Shown here: piece after piece, positions 36,189-44,737 of the stretch
Numbering within the stretch: position 1 is the stretch's first letter
Layout of the letters: each line of letters begins with the position of its first letter
Assembly: GCA_028282295.1 (NCBI GenBank)
Contig: JANQIE010000110.1
Span: 1-59,632, forward strand
Reading direction: 5' to 3'
Source: Desulfobacterales bacterium
Lineage (GTDB): Bacteria; Desulfobacterota; Desulfobacteria; Desulfobacterales; JANQIE01
DNA length: 59,632 bases
Notes under the pieces: model-generated
Seen by the model: only the letters and a program-made list of their open reading frames with translations
Databases searched by the model: none
Told to the model about the DNA's origin: nothing
Made by a program: the position numbers and the translations under genes

Positions 36189-38489
36189 TCACCTGTCTTC
36201 TTTGGGGCGCAATTTCAACAACGTATACACCCCGGCCCCGGCCAGCGTCAGCACGGTGATCTCCCCCAAAGTGTCCATGGCGCGAAAATCGACGATGATG
36301 ACATTGACGATATTGCGGCCGTGGGCCTTGATGAAGCTGTTGGCTTCGAAGAATTCGGAAAGCAAAGAGCCCTCCCGCACGCCCAGGGCCACGAGGACCA
36401 GGGTGGTCATCAACACCCCGGCGGCAACGGCCACCACGCCGTTGCGGGCGAACTGCCGGGGGGTGGAGATGATTTTATACGCCGGCAGCCGGTAGATCAC
36501 GAAGACAAACAGGATCACGGTCATAGTCTCGATGATAAATTGGGTCATGGCCAGATCCGGCGCACCGAAATCGATGAACAGCAGGGCCAGACCGTAGCCG
36601 ACCACGCCCATGGCCACGATGGCGCTCAGGCGCGATTGAGCCCGCACGGTTACCACGGCGGCAGACAACATCAGCGCAGCCAGCACGCCTTCATAGAGCT
36701 TGACGTCCATGGCCGGCAGGGTGAGTTGAAACGGGGCGCCGCGCAGCAGGGTATAGCCGACCAGAGCAATGGTGGCGATGATCAGGGTCAAAATGTAATT
36801 GTGCAGGTAGCCGCTTTGCAGAAACCGGGTTTGCCACTTGGCCAGTTTCATCATCCCGTTCAAGCTGATCTCGTATCCGGCGGCCGGGCCGCAAGCACCC
36901 AGGGCAAATCGTGCCGACCCGTCACGGATACCGGCATGCCGGCGATACACGCCAAAGGCGAGCAGCAGGGTCAGGCCGGTCAGACCGAGCATCGGGGTGA
37001 ACCCGTGCCACAGGGCCAGATGAATGTCCTGGGGCTGAGCCAACACCGCGGCAACGGCCGGGGTGATGAACACCTGTGCCGGCCAACCCGGCAGCAAGCC
37101 GCAAAGCAGCCCCAGCACGGCGGGCAGCAGCGGCCCCAGCCAAAGGGCCGGTCCCACCGGGTGATGGCCGTCGGGCACTGTGCGGACAGGGCCGAAAAAC
37201 GGTTTGATCACCAGCACACCGGTGGCGGCAATCAGCAGGGCGTTGGCCGCGACGGCGGCGGTGGTCAGCAAACCGGATGTCTGCCCCACGCTTTGCCAGG
37301 TGGCTTCATAGATCAACTCCTTGCCGATAAAGCCCCAAAACGGCGCCAGACCGGCCATGGACAGACCGGCCAGCACGGCGGCGCTGCCGATCAGGGGCAA
37401 ATGGCGATAGAGGCCGCCCAGGCGGCGCACGTCACGGGTGCCGGTTTCGTGATCCACCACCCCGGCATTTAAAAACAGCGACGCTTTGTACAGAGCATGG
37501 GCCACCAGAAAGACCACGGCCCCGATGATCGCCGTGCGGGTGCCGATGCCGGTCAGAAACATCAAGGTGCCCAGGCCGTTGACCGTGGAATAGGCCAACA
37601 GCCGTTTCAGATCGGTTTGCAGCAGCGACAGCCACGCCCCCAGGATCATGGTCACCGCGCCGACGAGCATCAATGTGGTCTGCCACGCGGCAGTGCCGCC
37701 CAGAATCGGCGTCAGTCGCAAGACCAGATAAACCCCGCCTTTGACCATGGTGGCCGAGTGCAAAAACGCACTGACCGGGGTGGGGCCTTCCATGGCCGAG
37801 GGGAGCCAGAAATGAAACGGAGTTTGGGCGGATTTGGTAAACGCACCGGCGAAGATCAGAATGACGATGGCGAGATAAAACGGATGGCCGGCCAGATTCA
37901 GGCGGCGGTCCAGCATTTCGGCCAACTCCCAGCTATTGCCGGCCAGCGCCATCAACACCAACCCGGCCATCAGGGCCAGACCGCCGATGCCGGTAACCAG
38001 CAAGGCTTGCAGGGCCGCCTTGCGGGCCGCTTCCCGCTCGTGTTCAAAGCCGATCAGCAGATAGGAACTCAGGCTGGTCAATTCCCAGAAGATAAACACG
38101 GCAATGAGATTGCCGGCCAGGACCAGCCCCAGCATGGAGGCCATGAAAGCCAGCAGGTAGGCGTAAAAGCGGCCCAGGTTCGGATGACCGGACAGATAGG
38201 CGCCGCTGTAAATCACGATCAAGGTGCCGATGCCGCTGATCAACAGGGCAAAGAGCAGGCTCAGGCCGTCCAGGTAAAAGGACAGCGTTACGCCGAGCGC
38301 GGGGGCCCAGGCATGGCTTTGTGCGATGACGCCGCCATCGGCAATCGTCATGGCATGACGGGCAAGGGTGACGGTTACTCCCAGCGGCAGCAACGCCAGC
38401 AGCCACCCGGCGTGCCTGGGCAGAAGACGCTGCACGGCCGGTGCGACCAGGGCCAACCCAAAACCGGATAAAACCACGATGGCGATCAT
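36189..38489 (-). CDS. mrpA: Mrp antiporter subunit A (second system)
   Basis: 766-residue NuoL-like large subunit, about 18-20 helices. N-terminal PF00361 core: IFWELTSLSSYLLIGFEHE (Glu), KSAQTPFHFWLPSAMEGPTPVS, HALYKASLFLNAG. The C-terminal part (about 600-766) includes the DUF4040 domain (DFGAPDLAMTQFIIETMTVI) and the MbhE-like domain (NIVNVIIVDFRAMDTLGEI). AAGGAGCAGC precedes the ATG at 38489. First gene of the canonical mrpABCDEFG-uspA-psiE operon; the promoter should lie within 38490-38620. Confidence 0.96.
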   Translation of the reverse strand: MIAIVVLSGFGLALVAPAVQRLLPRHAGWLLALLPLGVTVTLARHAMTIADGGVIAQSHAWAPALGVTLSFYLDGLSLLFALLISGIGTLIVIYSGAYLSGHPNLGRFYAYLLAFMASMLGLVLAGNLIAVFIFWELTSLSSYLLIGFEHEREAARKAALQALLVTGIGGLALMAGLVLMALAGNSWELAEMLDRRLNLAGHPFYLAIVILIFAGAFTKSAQTPFHFWLPSAMEGPTPVSAFLHSATMVKGGVYLVLRLTPILGGTAAWQTTLMLVGAVTMILGAWLSLLQTDLKRLLAYSTVNGLGTLMFLTGIGTRTAIIGAVVFLVAHALYKASLFLNAGVVDHETGTRDVRRLGGLYRHLPLIGSAAVLAGLSMAGLAPFWGFIGKELIYEATWQSVGQTSGLLTTAAVAANALLIAATGVLVIKPFFGPVRTVPDGHHPVGPALWLGPLLPAVLGLLCGLLPGWPAQVFITPAVAAVLAQPQDIHLALWHGFTPMLGLTGLTLLLAFGVYRRHAGIRDGSARFALGACGPAAGYEISLNGMMKLAKWQTRFLQSGYLHNYILTLIIATIALVGYTLLRGAPFQLTLPAMDVKLYEGVLAALMLSAAVVTVRAQSRLSAIVAMGVVGYGLALLFIDFGAPDLAMTQFIIETMTVILFVFVIYRLPAYKIISTPRQFARNGVVAVAAGVLMTTLVLVALGVREGSLLSEFFEANSFIKAHGRNIVNVIIVDFRAMDTLGEITVLTLAGAGVYTLLKLRPKEDR

Positions 38490-38629
38490 GCAAGCTGCTC
38501 CTTTGCGAGGCGTCGGGTTAATGTCGGGAATAAATCGTCGCGAGTGCGCGCTGTAAAAAAAGATCGCGTCATCCTATGCGAAAAAAATACTGCTTGTCAA
38601 TTTGGATCGACGATTTATCCAGGGCAACT

Positions 38630-38697
38630 GCATTTGGAAATTTGGAGCGCACGCCTGATCGAAACAACTCAATCCGGTGGGTATGGCCCATAATCTT
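38630..38697 (+). repeat. Family D repeat, second copy
   Basis: GCATTTGGAAATTTGGAGCG, then CTGATCGAAACAACTCAATC and GGTGGGTATGGCCCA, colinear with the minus-strand copy at 31246-31319. A terminal fragment recurs inverted at 39013-39040. Confidence 0.6.
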
Positions 38698-38699
38698 AC

Positions 38700-38829
38700 A
38701 TATTAACCCGGCAATAAAATACTTTTAAAAAAAGTGATTCCGGCGCGCGCCGGAATCAAGCGTCAATTCAGGATGCCGGATCAAGTCCGGCATGGCGAAG
38801 GCTTACACATTTAGTTGTCGGTTTAATAT
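38700..38829. repeat. Family B repeat, copy 2 (130 bp)
   Basis: Same layout as the copy at 24943-25071: ATATTAACCCGGCAATAAAA start, two GC palindromes, TTAGTTGTCGGTTTAATAT end. Differences are scattered substitutions and small indels, so the copies are related but old. Confidence 0.75.
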
Positions 38830-39011
38830 AAGGTTATTATCGATTTGATCCTGGACCCCGGCCTTCGCCGGGGTGACAGATGTTTTTTTGTTTTTATTTT
38901 GGCTTCCCGCATCCGCCGTGCACGCGATCCGGGACTGTCAGGTAAAGGGGGACCTTAATCGCGTCACCCCGGCGAAAGCCGGGGGCCAGAGTCAAAACGT
39001 CATTAACCTTA
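38829..39011. repeat. Family C repeat with ~50-bp inverted ends (183 bp)
   Basis: Left end TAAGGTTATTATCGATTTGA then CTGGACCCCGGCCTTCGCCG; the right end is the near-complement (CCCCGGCGAAAGCCGGGGGC then TTAACCTTA). Each arm carries its own GC hairpin. A half copy lies at 44648-44697. Confidence 0.65.
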
Positions 39012-39422
39012 TTTTTTACGCTCCAGATTTCCAAATGCGGCGACCCTGATGGTTTCTCTGTTATGGTATAAAAACATCGTTTTGCTTGACGAATAGATGA
39101 ACAATCGCTAAAAACTAAAATCAACCCCAATCGATTTTCGTGCATTTCTTTACTGAATAAAATTCATTCTCCGGGATCGACACCACCGAAACTTGCCTTG
39201 CGTTCGTTCCAAAGTTGTTCGGCTTTTTTTTAAACCAACACCAGGCCTGCCGTAATTAAGGACCGCGCCGGGCTTGCCGCCGGGGTTGAAAACCGCGTGT
39301 ATCGCTTCCTTGCATCCGCAGGCGGTTTGCCTGACCTGTTTTTATACAGGCTAATTGTGTTTGCCGGGTTCGGCTGTTTCAAGCGCCGGATCCTGGCAAC
39401 CATAAAATTAAAGGAGGTTGTG

Positions 39423-40976
39423 ATGGTCAAAAAAATCGGAATCATCGTGACGTTGGTTTTTGTACTCGCCGGTGCGCCGGCCTGGGCCGGTCATACGCTC
39501 AAACTGGGCCTGGATGCCGACCCGGTAACCCTTGATCCGCATATGCAACTGTCCGGCGGCATGTTGCAATACTCGCACTGGGTGTTCGATCCTTTGGTTC
39601 GCTGGACCCAGGCCATGGAATTCGAGCCGCGTCTGGCCACGCGCTGGGAGCGGATCGATGACCTGACCTTGCGGTTTTACCTGCGCAAGGGGGTCAAGTT
39701 TCACAGCGGCAATCCTTTTACCGCCGAAGACGTGCGCTGGACGGTGATGCGCTTGAAGAAAAGCATCGATTTCAAGGGGCTGTTCGAGCTGTTTGCCGAG
39801 CCCAGGGTGATCGATGCGCACACCGTGGATATCGTCACCACCAAACCCTATGCCCTGACCTTGAACATGGGCACCTATATCTTCCCCATGGATAGTAAAT
39901 TTTATTCCGGCACCGATGAAACCGGGCAGCCCAAGGACGCCATCGTCAAAATTGGACCATCCTTTGCCTTGACGAACGCGTCCGGTACCGGCCCGTTTAC
40001 GGTGGGGTATCGTGAACACGGCGTCAGGACCGAATTCGAGCGTTTCAAGGAGTACTGGGACACAGCGTCGCCGGGCAATGTGGACCGGATCATCCTGACC
40101 CCGATCAAGGAAGACGCCACCCGTGTAGCGGCCCTGTTGTCGGGGGATGTCGACTTTATTTCACCGGTGCCGCCCCAGGACTTCAAGCGGGTGGACCGGG
40201 ACCCGAAACTCAAACTGTTTACCTTTCCGGGCGGCCGCATTATCATGGTGCAACTCAACCAACTCCGGCGGCGCGAATTTCGCGTCGGTATCGTGCGGCA
40301 GGCCATGGTCCTGGCCATCAACAACGTCGGCATCGGCAAGAAAATCATGAAAGGCACCGCCACCCCGGCGGCCCAGCAAAGCCCCAAGGGGTATGCCGGC
40401 TACAACCCCGCCCTGCAACCCCGCTACGATTTGAAAAAGGCACGGGCCCTGATGAAGGAAGCCGGTTATCCCAACGGCTTTGACTGCACCATGATCGCCC
40501 CGAACAACCGTTACGTGAACGATGAGAAAATCGCCGAAGCCGTGGTGGGGATGCTGGCCAAAATCAATATCCGCGTCAATCTCAAGACCATGCCCAAGGC
40601 CCAGTACTGGGATGAGTTCGACGCCCAGGTGGCCGACATGCAGATGATCGGCTGGCATTCAGACACCGAGGATTCGGGCAACTTCACCGAATATCTGGCC
40701 ATGTGTCCTGACAAGAAAACCGGCTTGGGTCAATACAACAGCGGCAATTACTGCAACAAGGAAGTGGACCGGCTCACACTGGCGGCCCAGACCGAAACCG
40801 ATCTGGCCAAACGGGCGACCATCCTGCAAAAAATTGAACAGATCCTGTACGACGATGCGGCATTCATCCCGTTTCATTGGCAAAACCACTCCTACGGCGC
40901 CAAAAACAACATTGATGTCGCGCCGATCATCAACACCATGAATTTTCCGTATTTCGGCGACATGATAATCCGGTAA
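39423..40976 (+). CDS. Peptide ABC transporter substrate-binding protein
   Basis: 517-residue periplasmic binding protein of family 5 (SBP_bac_5, DppA/OppA-like). Cleavable signal peptide at 1-22 ending APAWAG. Conserved entry LKLGLDADPVTLDPHM, then FEPRLATRWERIDDLTLRFYLRKGVKFHSGNPF split across the usual lobe. The AAAGGAGGTTGTG ribosome site fixes the ATG at 39423. First gene of a dpp/opp-like operon, though a 529-bp repeat-filled gap separates it from the permease. Ligand likely di- or oligopeptides; nickel or other solutes cannot be excluded. Confidence 0.93.
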   Translation: MVKKIGIIVTLVFVLAGAPAWAGHTLKLGLDADPVTLDPHMQLSGGMLQYSHWVFDPLVRWTQAMEFEPRLATRWERIDDLTLRFYLRKGVKFHSGNPFTAEDVRWTVMRLKKSIDFKGLFELFAEPRVIDAHTVDIVTTKPYALTLNMGTYIFPMDSKFYSGTDETGQPKDAIVKIGPSFALTNASGTGPFTVGYREHGVRTEFERFKEYWDTASPGNVDRIILTPIKEDATRVAALLSGDVDFISPVPPQDFKRVDRDPKLKLFTFPGGRIIMVQLNQLRRREFRVGIVRQAMVLAINNVGIGKKIMKGTATPAAQQSPKGYAGYNPALQPRYDLKKARALMKEAGYPNGFDCTMIAPNNRYVNDEKIAEAVVGMLAKINIRVNLKTMPKAQYWDEFDAQVADMQMIGWHSDTEDSGNFTEYLAMCPDKKTGLGQYNSGNYCNKEVDRLTLAAQTETDLAKRATILQKIEQILYDDAAFIPFHWQNHSYGAKNNIDVAPIINTMNFPYFGDMIIR

Positions 40977-41505
40977 TGCAATTAAGAATTTGAAATTCAA
41001 TGTCATTAACTTAAATGATCCGATGAGTAGAAGAAATGTAGCGCAGGGCTTTAAGCCCATAGCCGTCAAGCTAAGGGCCCGCGCAAAGAAAAAATGAATA
41101 ACAATTGAGCAAAATTGCATGTTGAAGTCTGACAACAACACTTAGGTTTTTTTGCTATATCTCCTGGATTCCCGCCTGCGCGGGAATGAGGACGTAGGTT
41201 TTGCCCCGTCGTGTTTAGACGTCATTCCCGCGCAGGCGGGAATCCAGGAAATGTCCCTGAATGCGCACATTGCTCGTTCCGGCGGCCCGCCGGAACGTAA
41301 GGGCGCTTTTCAAATGTCGGCTGCAGACAAAAGCCCTGAGCCACTGCCTTAAATTAATGACATTGATTTGAAACTAAGAATTAAGAATGACGGTTGAGGG
41401 GTCTTTTTTTAATTGAACATATTAATAACATTGGTAGAATACCTTCATTCTTAATTCCAAATTCATCATTCTTAATTGTACTCAGTACTCATTTCGGAGC
41501 CGGTT
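40977..41505. repeat. Repeat-filled gap inside the peptide ABC operon
   Basis: 529 bp made of: an AT-rich AAATTCAATGTCATTAACTT unit (40991) and its inverted relative (41349-41367); AGGGCTTTAAGCCCATAGCC (41045) related to 29957; a 92-bp palindrome at 41160-41251 whose arms CTGGATTCCCGCCTGCGCGG are perfect inverted repeats; and inverted AATTAAGAAT-type arms at 41375-41393 and 41445-41478. No ORF is supported. Confidence 0.7.
41160..41251. repeat. Palindromic repeat of the GATTCCCGCCTGCGCGGGAA type
   Basis: Two copies of a GC hairpin in inverted orientation (CTGGATTCCCGCCTGCGCGG...; complement at 41223-41251) around a ~35-bp spacer. Hairpins of this sequence type are widespread in proteobacterial intergenic DNA (established knowledge). 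Confidence 0.8.
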
Positions 41506-42480
41506 GTGTTTGCATTCATCGTCCGCCGTATTACCCAGGCCGTTCTGGTTATGCTGGTCATCAGCCTGATCGGGTTCGCCATCAAAAACCGTATCGGCGA
41601 TCCGGTGCGCGATTTGGTCGGCGAACGGGTCACCCCGGCCGAGCGGGCGGAAATGCGCGAAAAACTGGGCTTGAACGACCCGTTTCTGATCCAGTACGGC
41701 CGGTTTGTCAAAAACGCCCTGCGAGGCGACCTCGGCCTGTCGTTCTTCCATAAAAAACCGGCTGTGGCGGTGATTCTGTCCAAGGCGCCGGCCACCCTGG
41801 AACTGGTGTTCGCGGCGGCCTTGATCATCATTGTTATCTCCCTGCCGGTGGGCATGTTCACGGCCATTTACCCGCGCAACTGGTTTTCCCGTTTCACCCT
41901 GAGTTTCAGCACCCTGGGGGTCTCCATCCCGGTGTTTCTGACCGCCATTATGCTGATCTATGTGTTTTCGGTGGAGCTGAACTGGCTCCCCTCCTACGGA
42001 CGCGGCGAGATGGTCAACATCGGCGGCTGGCAAAGCGGCCTGTTGACCCTGGACGGTTTGAAACATCTGGTCCTGCCCAGTTTTTCACTGGCCTCCATCA
42101 TGCTGCCGCTGTTTATCCGCCTGATCCGCTCTGAAATGATGGAGGTGCTCGAAACCGAGTACATTAAATTCGCCTGGGCCAAGGGCTTGTCGCGTCGTCG
42201 CATTTTTCTGGTGCATGCCTTTAAAAATACATTGCTGCCGGTGATCACGGTTTTCGGTGTTCAAATCGGGATCATGTTCGCGTTTACCATCCTCACCGAG
42301 ACGGTTTTTCAGTGGCAGGGGATGGGCTTTATGTTCCTGGAAGCGGTGGAGCGCAGCGATATTTCCCTGCTGGTGGCCTACCTGGTTTTTGTGGGCGTCA
42401 TTTTTGTGGTGGTCAATACGGTGGTCGACCTTGTTTACGGACTGATCAATCCCACGATTCGCATTGCCGGACGGAAGTGA
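41506..42480 (+). CDS. Peptide ABC transporter permease (DppB/OppB type)
   Basis: 324-residue inner-membrane permease with six helices. The EAA loop is readable in YIKFAWAKGLSRRRIFLVHA, and GDLGLSFFHKKP marks the family's N-terminal half. The GTG at 41506 is preferred: GGAG lies 6 bases upstream and it gives the usual start VFAFIVRRITQA; a TTG at 41476 is less likely because it lies within the AT-rich repeat. Four bases separate its stop from the next start. Confidence 0.93.
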   Translation: MFAFIVRRITQAVLVMLVISLIGFAIKNRIGDPVRDLVGERVTPAERAEMREKLGLNDPFLIQYGRFVKNALRGDLGLSFFHKKPAVAVILSKAPATLELVFAAALIIIVISLPVGMFTAIYPRNWFSRFTLSFSTLGVSIPVFLTAIMLIYVFSVELNWLPSYGRGEMVNIGGWQSGLLTLDGLKHLVLPSFSLASIMLPLFIRLIRSEMMEVLETEYIKFAWAKGLSRRRIFLVHAFKNTLLPVITVFGVQIGIMFAFTILTETVFQWQGMGFMFLEAVERSDISLLVAYLVFVGVIFVVVNTVVDLVYGLINPTIRIAGRK

Positions 42481-42485
42481 CTTTG

Positions 42486-43397
42486 ATGTTCAGACGCTTT
42501 AAAGACTCTTATCTATTCTACAGTTTCAAACAGGATAAAACCGCCATCCTCAGTTTTGCCATCCTGATGTTACTGCTGGTGCTCGGCAGCCTGGCGCCGG
42601 TGATCGCGCCCTTTGATCCCTACGACCCGAACAGCATCGACATCATGAACGCCGAATTGCCGCCGGCCTGGGCGGGCGAAGGCGAGGCGCAATTCTGGCT
42701 CGGCACCGATATCCAGGGCCGCGATCTGCTCAGCACCATTTTGTACGGTCTGCGCCTGTCGATTTTAATCGGTCTCGGCGCCGTGGGACTGCAGGCCCTG
42801 TTGGGGATTCTGGTCGGGCTCGCGGCCGGTTACCTCGGCGGCAAAACCGATGCCGTGCTCATGCGCATGGCCGATATCCAATTATCTTTTCCCTACCTGA
42901 TGGTCGCCATCTTCATCAGCGCCATTTTCCAGGTGGTCTTCGGCATCGGGCGCTACGAACAGTTGGCCGTGCCGCTTCTGATCGTGATCATCGGTCTGGC
43001 CGAGTGGCCGGTCTACGCCCGCACCGTGCGGGCTTCGGTTCTGGGCGAGAAGAAAAAAGAGTATGTTGAAGCGGCGCGGGTCATCGGATTGAACCGGCGG
43101 TTGATCATGTTCCGGCATGTGTTGCCCAACTCGCTGACCGCCGTGATGGTCATCTCCACCATCCAGGTGGCCAATGCCGTCATGAGCGAAGCCGCCCTGT
43201 CGTTTCTGGGCCTGGGGATGCCGATTACCAAGCCGTCGCTGGGCGCGTTGATCAAATCCGGCTTTGAATACATTTTCAGCGGTTCCTGGTGGATCACCCT
43301 GTTTCCGGGCGTGCTGCTGGTGCTGCTGGTATTGGTGATCAATCTGTTGGGCGACTGGCTGCGCGATGTGTTGAATCCCAAATTGTATAAAGGGTAG
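42486..43397 (+). CDS. Peptide ABC transporter permease (DppC/OppC type)
   Basis: 303-residue second permease. Family marks: FWLGTDIQGRDLLSTILYGLRLSI, EAA loop EYVEAARVIGLNRRLIMFRH, and the end LGDWLRDVLNPK. The ATG at 42486 lies five bases after the upstream stop, so the two permeases are translationally coupled. Length and topology (six helices) are normal. Confidence 0.94.
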   Translation: MFRRFKDSYLFYSFKQDKTAILSFAILMLLLVLGSLAPVIAPFDPYDPNSIDIMNAELPPAWAGEGEAQFWLGTDIQGRDLLSTILYGLRLSILIGLGAVGLQALLGILVGLAAGYLGGKTDAVLMRMADIQLSFPYLMVAIFISAIFQVVFGIGRYEQLAVPLLIVIIGLAEWPVYARTVRASVLGEKKKEYVEAARVIGLNRRLIMFRHVLPNSLTAVMVISTIQVANAVMSEAALSFLGLGMPITKPSLGALIKSGFEYIFSGSWWITLFPGVLLVLLVLVINLLGDWLRDVLNPKLYKG

Positions 43398-43501
43398 AAG
43401 GGTAATTTCAAAATTAAGATTATAGATACCAAATCAAGTCCAAATGCTAAATTTCAAAAAGCTGGCGGGCAACCGTGCTCATCGGAAATTTATAAAAAGC
43501 A

Positions 43502-44470
43502 ATGTCGCATTTACTCGAAGTCAAAAATCTGAATGTGAAATTCGCCTTGCGTTTTGGTGAATTGACCGCCATCGACGGGGTCAGTTTCACGTTGGACAAG
43601 GGCGAGAAGCTCGGCCTGGTGGGCGAGAGCGGGGCCGGCAAGTCGGTGACCGGCTTTGCCATCATCAATCTGATCAGCAAACCGGGCTACATTGCCGACG
43701 GGCAGGTGTTGTTCGACGGGCAGCAGCTCACGACGCTGGATGAGGACGCGCTGCGGCGGATTCGGGGCGACCGCATCAGCATGATTTTCCAGGACCCGAT
43801 GATGACGTTGAACCCGGTGCTGACGGTGGGCGCCCAGATGATCGAAACCCTCAAGGCCCACCAACGCCTGACCAACCGGCAGGCCCGCGAGATCGCCCTG
43901 GAAACGCTGCAAAAGGTCCGGATCCCCTCGCCGGAAAAACGCCTGAACCAATATCCTCACGAGTTTTCCGGCGGCATGCGCCAGCGCATCGTCATCGCCA
44001 TCGCCCTGATCACCAATCCGGCGCTGATCATTGCTGATGAACCGACCACGGCGCTGGATGTTACCATTCAGGCCGAAATCATGGATCTGTTGCAGGCCCT
44101 GTGTGCGTCGGAGAAAATGGGGTTGATTCTGATCACCCACGATTTGGGGGTTGTCTCCCAGGTCACGGAAAAAATCGCGGTGATGTATGCCGGCAAGATC
44201 GTCGAGTCCGGGCCGACGGTCGATATCATTACAACGCCCCGGCATCCATACACCCAGGGCCTGATCAACGCCCTGCCCGGCAGCCGGCAGCCCGGCGAGA
44301 CCTTGAGCCAGATTCCCGGCATGATGCCGACGTTAACCGATATCCCGCCCGGTTGCGCCTTCCATCCGCGTTGCAACTTCAAAACCCTGGTTTGTGAAAT
44401 GGAAGTGCCGCTGTTGATGAGCAGGTTTGATCGGGCGCGCAGTGTCGCCTGCCACATAAAAGACAATTAA
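43502..44470 (+). CDS. Peptide ABC transporter ATPase (DppD/OppD type)
   Basis: 322-residue ATPase. Walker A GESGAGKS near residue 40, signature EFSGGMRQR, Walker [14 protein letters not shown], and a C-terminal oligopeptide/dipeptide domain with the Cys-rich [17 protein letters not shown] motif that can bind an Fe-S cluster in this family. No good ribosome site is visible before the ATG, which lies 104 bp after the permease. Confidence 0.94.
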   Translation: MSHLLEVKNLNVKFALRFGELTAIDGVSFTLDKGEKLGLVGESGAGKSVTGFAIINLISKPGYIADGQVLFDGQQLTTLDEDALRRIRGDRISMIFQDPMMTLNPVLTVGAQMIETLKAHQRLTNRQAREIALETLQKVRIPSPEKRLNQYPHEFSGGMRQRIVIAIALITNPALIIADEPTTALDVTIQAEIMDLLQALCASEKMGLILITHDLGVVSQVTEKIAVMYAGKIVESGPTVDIITTPRHPYTQGLINALPGSRQPGETLSQIPGMMPTLTDIPPGCAFHPRCNFKTLVCEMEVPLLMSRFDRARSVACHIKDN

Positions 44471-44737
44471 GAAATGGGAATTAAAAATTAAGAGCGGATG
44501 GAGATCATTTATAGACCCGATGCCGGGGCCTGCCCCGGACTCGATCCGGGGTTCGCCGGCATGACGAAGATGAGGGGCCCCGCTACCCGGTGAGCCACTG
44601 GGCGCGTCTACGACTTGGTAGTAACATAAAAATGACAGAAAAACATCCGTCACCCCGGCGAAGGCCGGGGTCCAGAATCTAAACGACAAGAACCTTGATT
44701 TTCAACTCTGCGTTCTTGGTGGAAATAACAAGGTGCC
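44471..44737. repeat. Repeat-filled gap between the two ABC ATPase genes
   Basis: 267 bp with an AT-rich AATTAAGAAATGGGAATTAA unit (44467), GC palindromes at 44517-44568 (CCGGGGCCTGCCCCGG; GCCGGCATGACGAAG) and half of family C at 44648-44697 (CGTCACCCCGGCGAAGGCCG). No ORF seen. Confidence 0.65.

Larger units (their letters stand above)
38490..39422. other. Repeat-packed divergent intergenic region
   Basis: 933 bp between the divergent mrpA and peptide-binding-protein genes. It holds family D (38630-38697), family B (38700-38829) and family C (38829-39011) repeats placed almost end to end, plus an inverted partial family D copy at 39013-39040. The outer ~130 bp on the left and ~380 bp on the right should contain the two promoters. 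I see no convincing gene. Confidence 0.65.

Noticed and set aside
38894-39145. An 83-codon minus-strand ORF
   Set aside because: It is built mostly from the family C repeat and has no ribosome site or domain.
41160-41251. Rho-independent terminator of the binding-protein gene
   Set aside because: The hairpins have no T-run after them and are widespread intergenic repeats; a terminator role cannot be supported from sequence.
41152-41352. A 66-codon plus-strand ORF
   Set aside because: It lies across the GATTCCCGCC palindrome and is a translation of repeat DNA.
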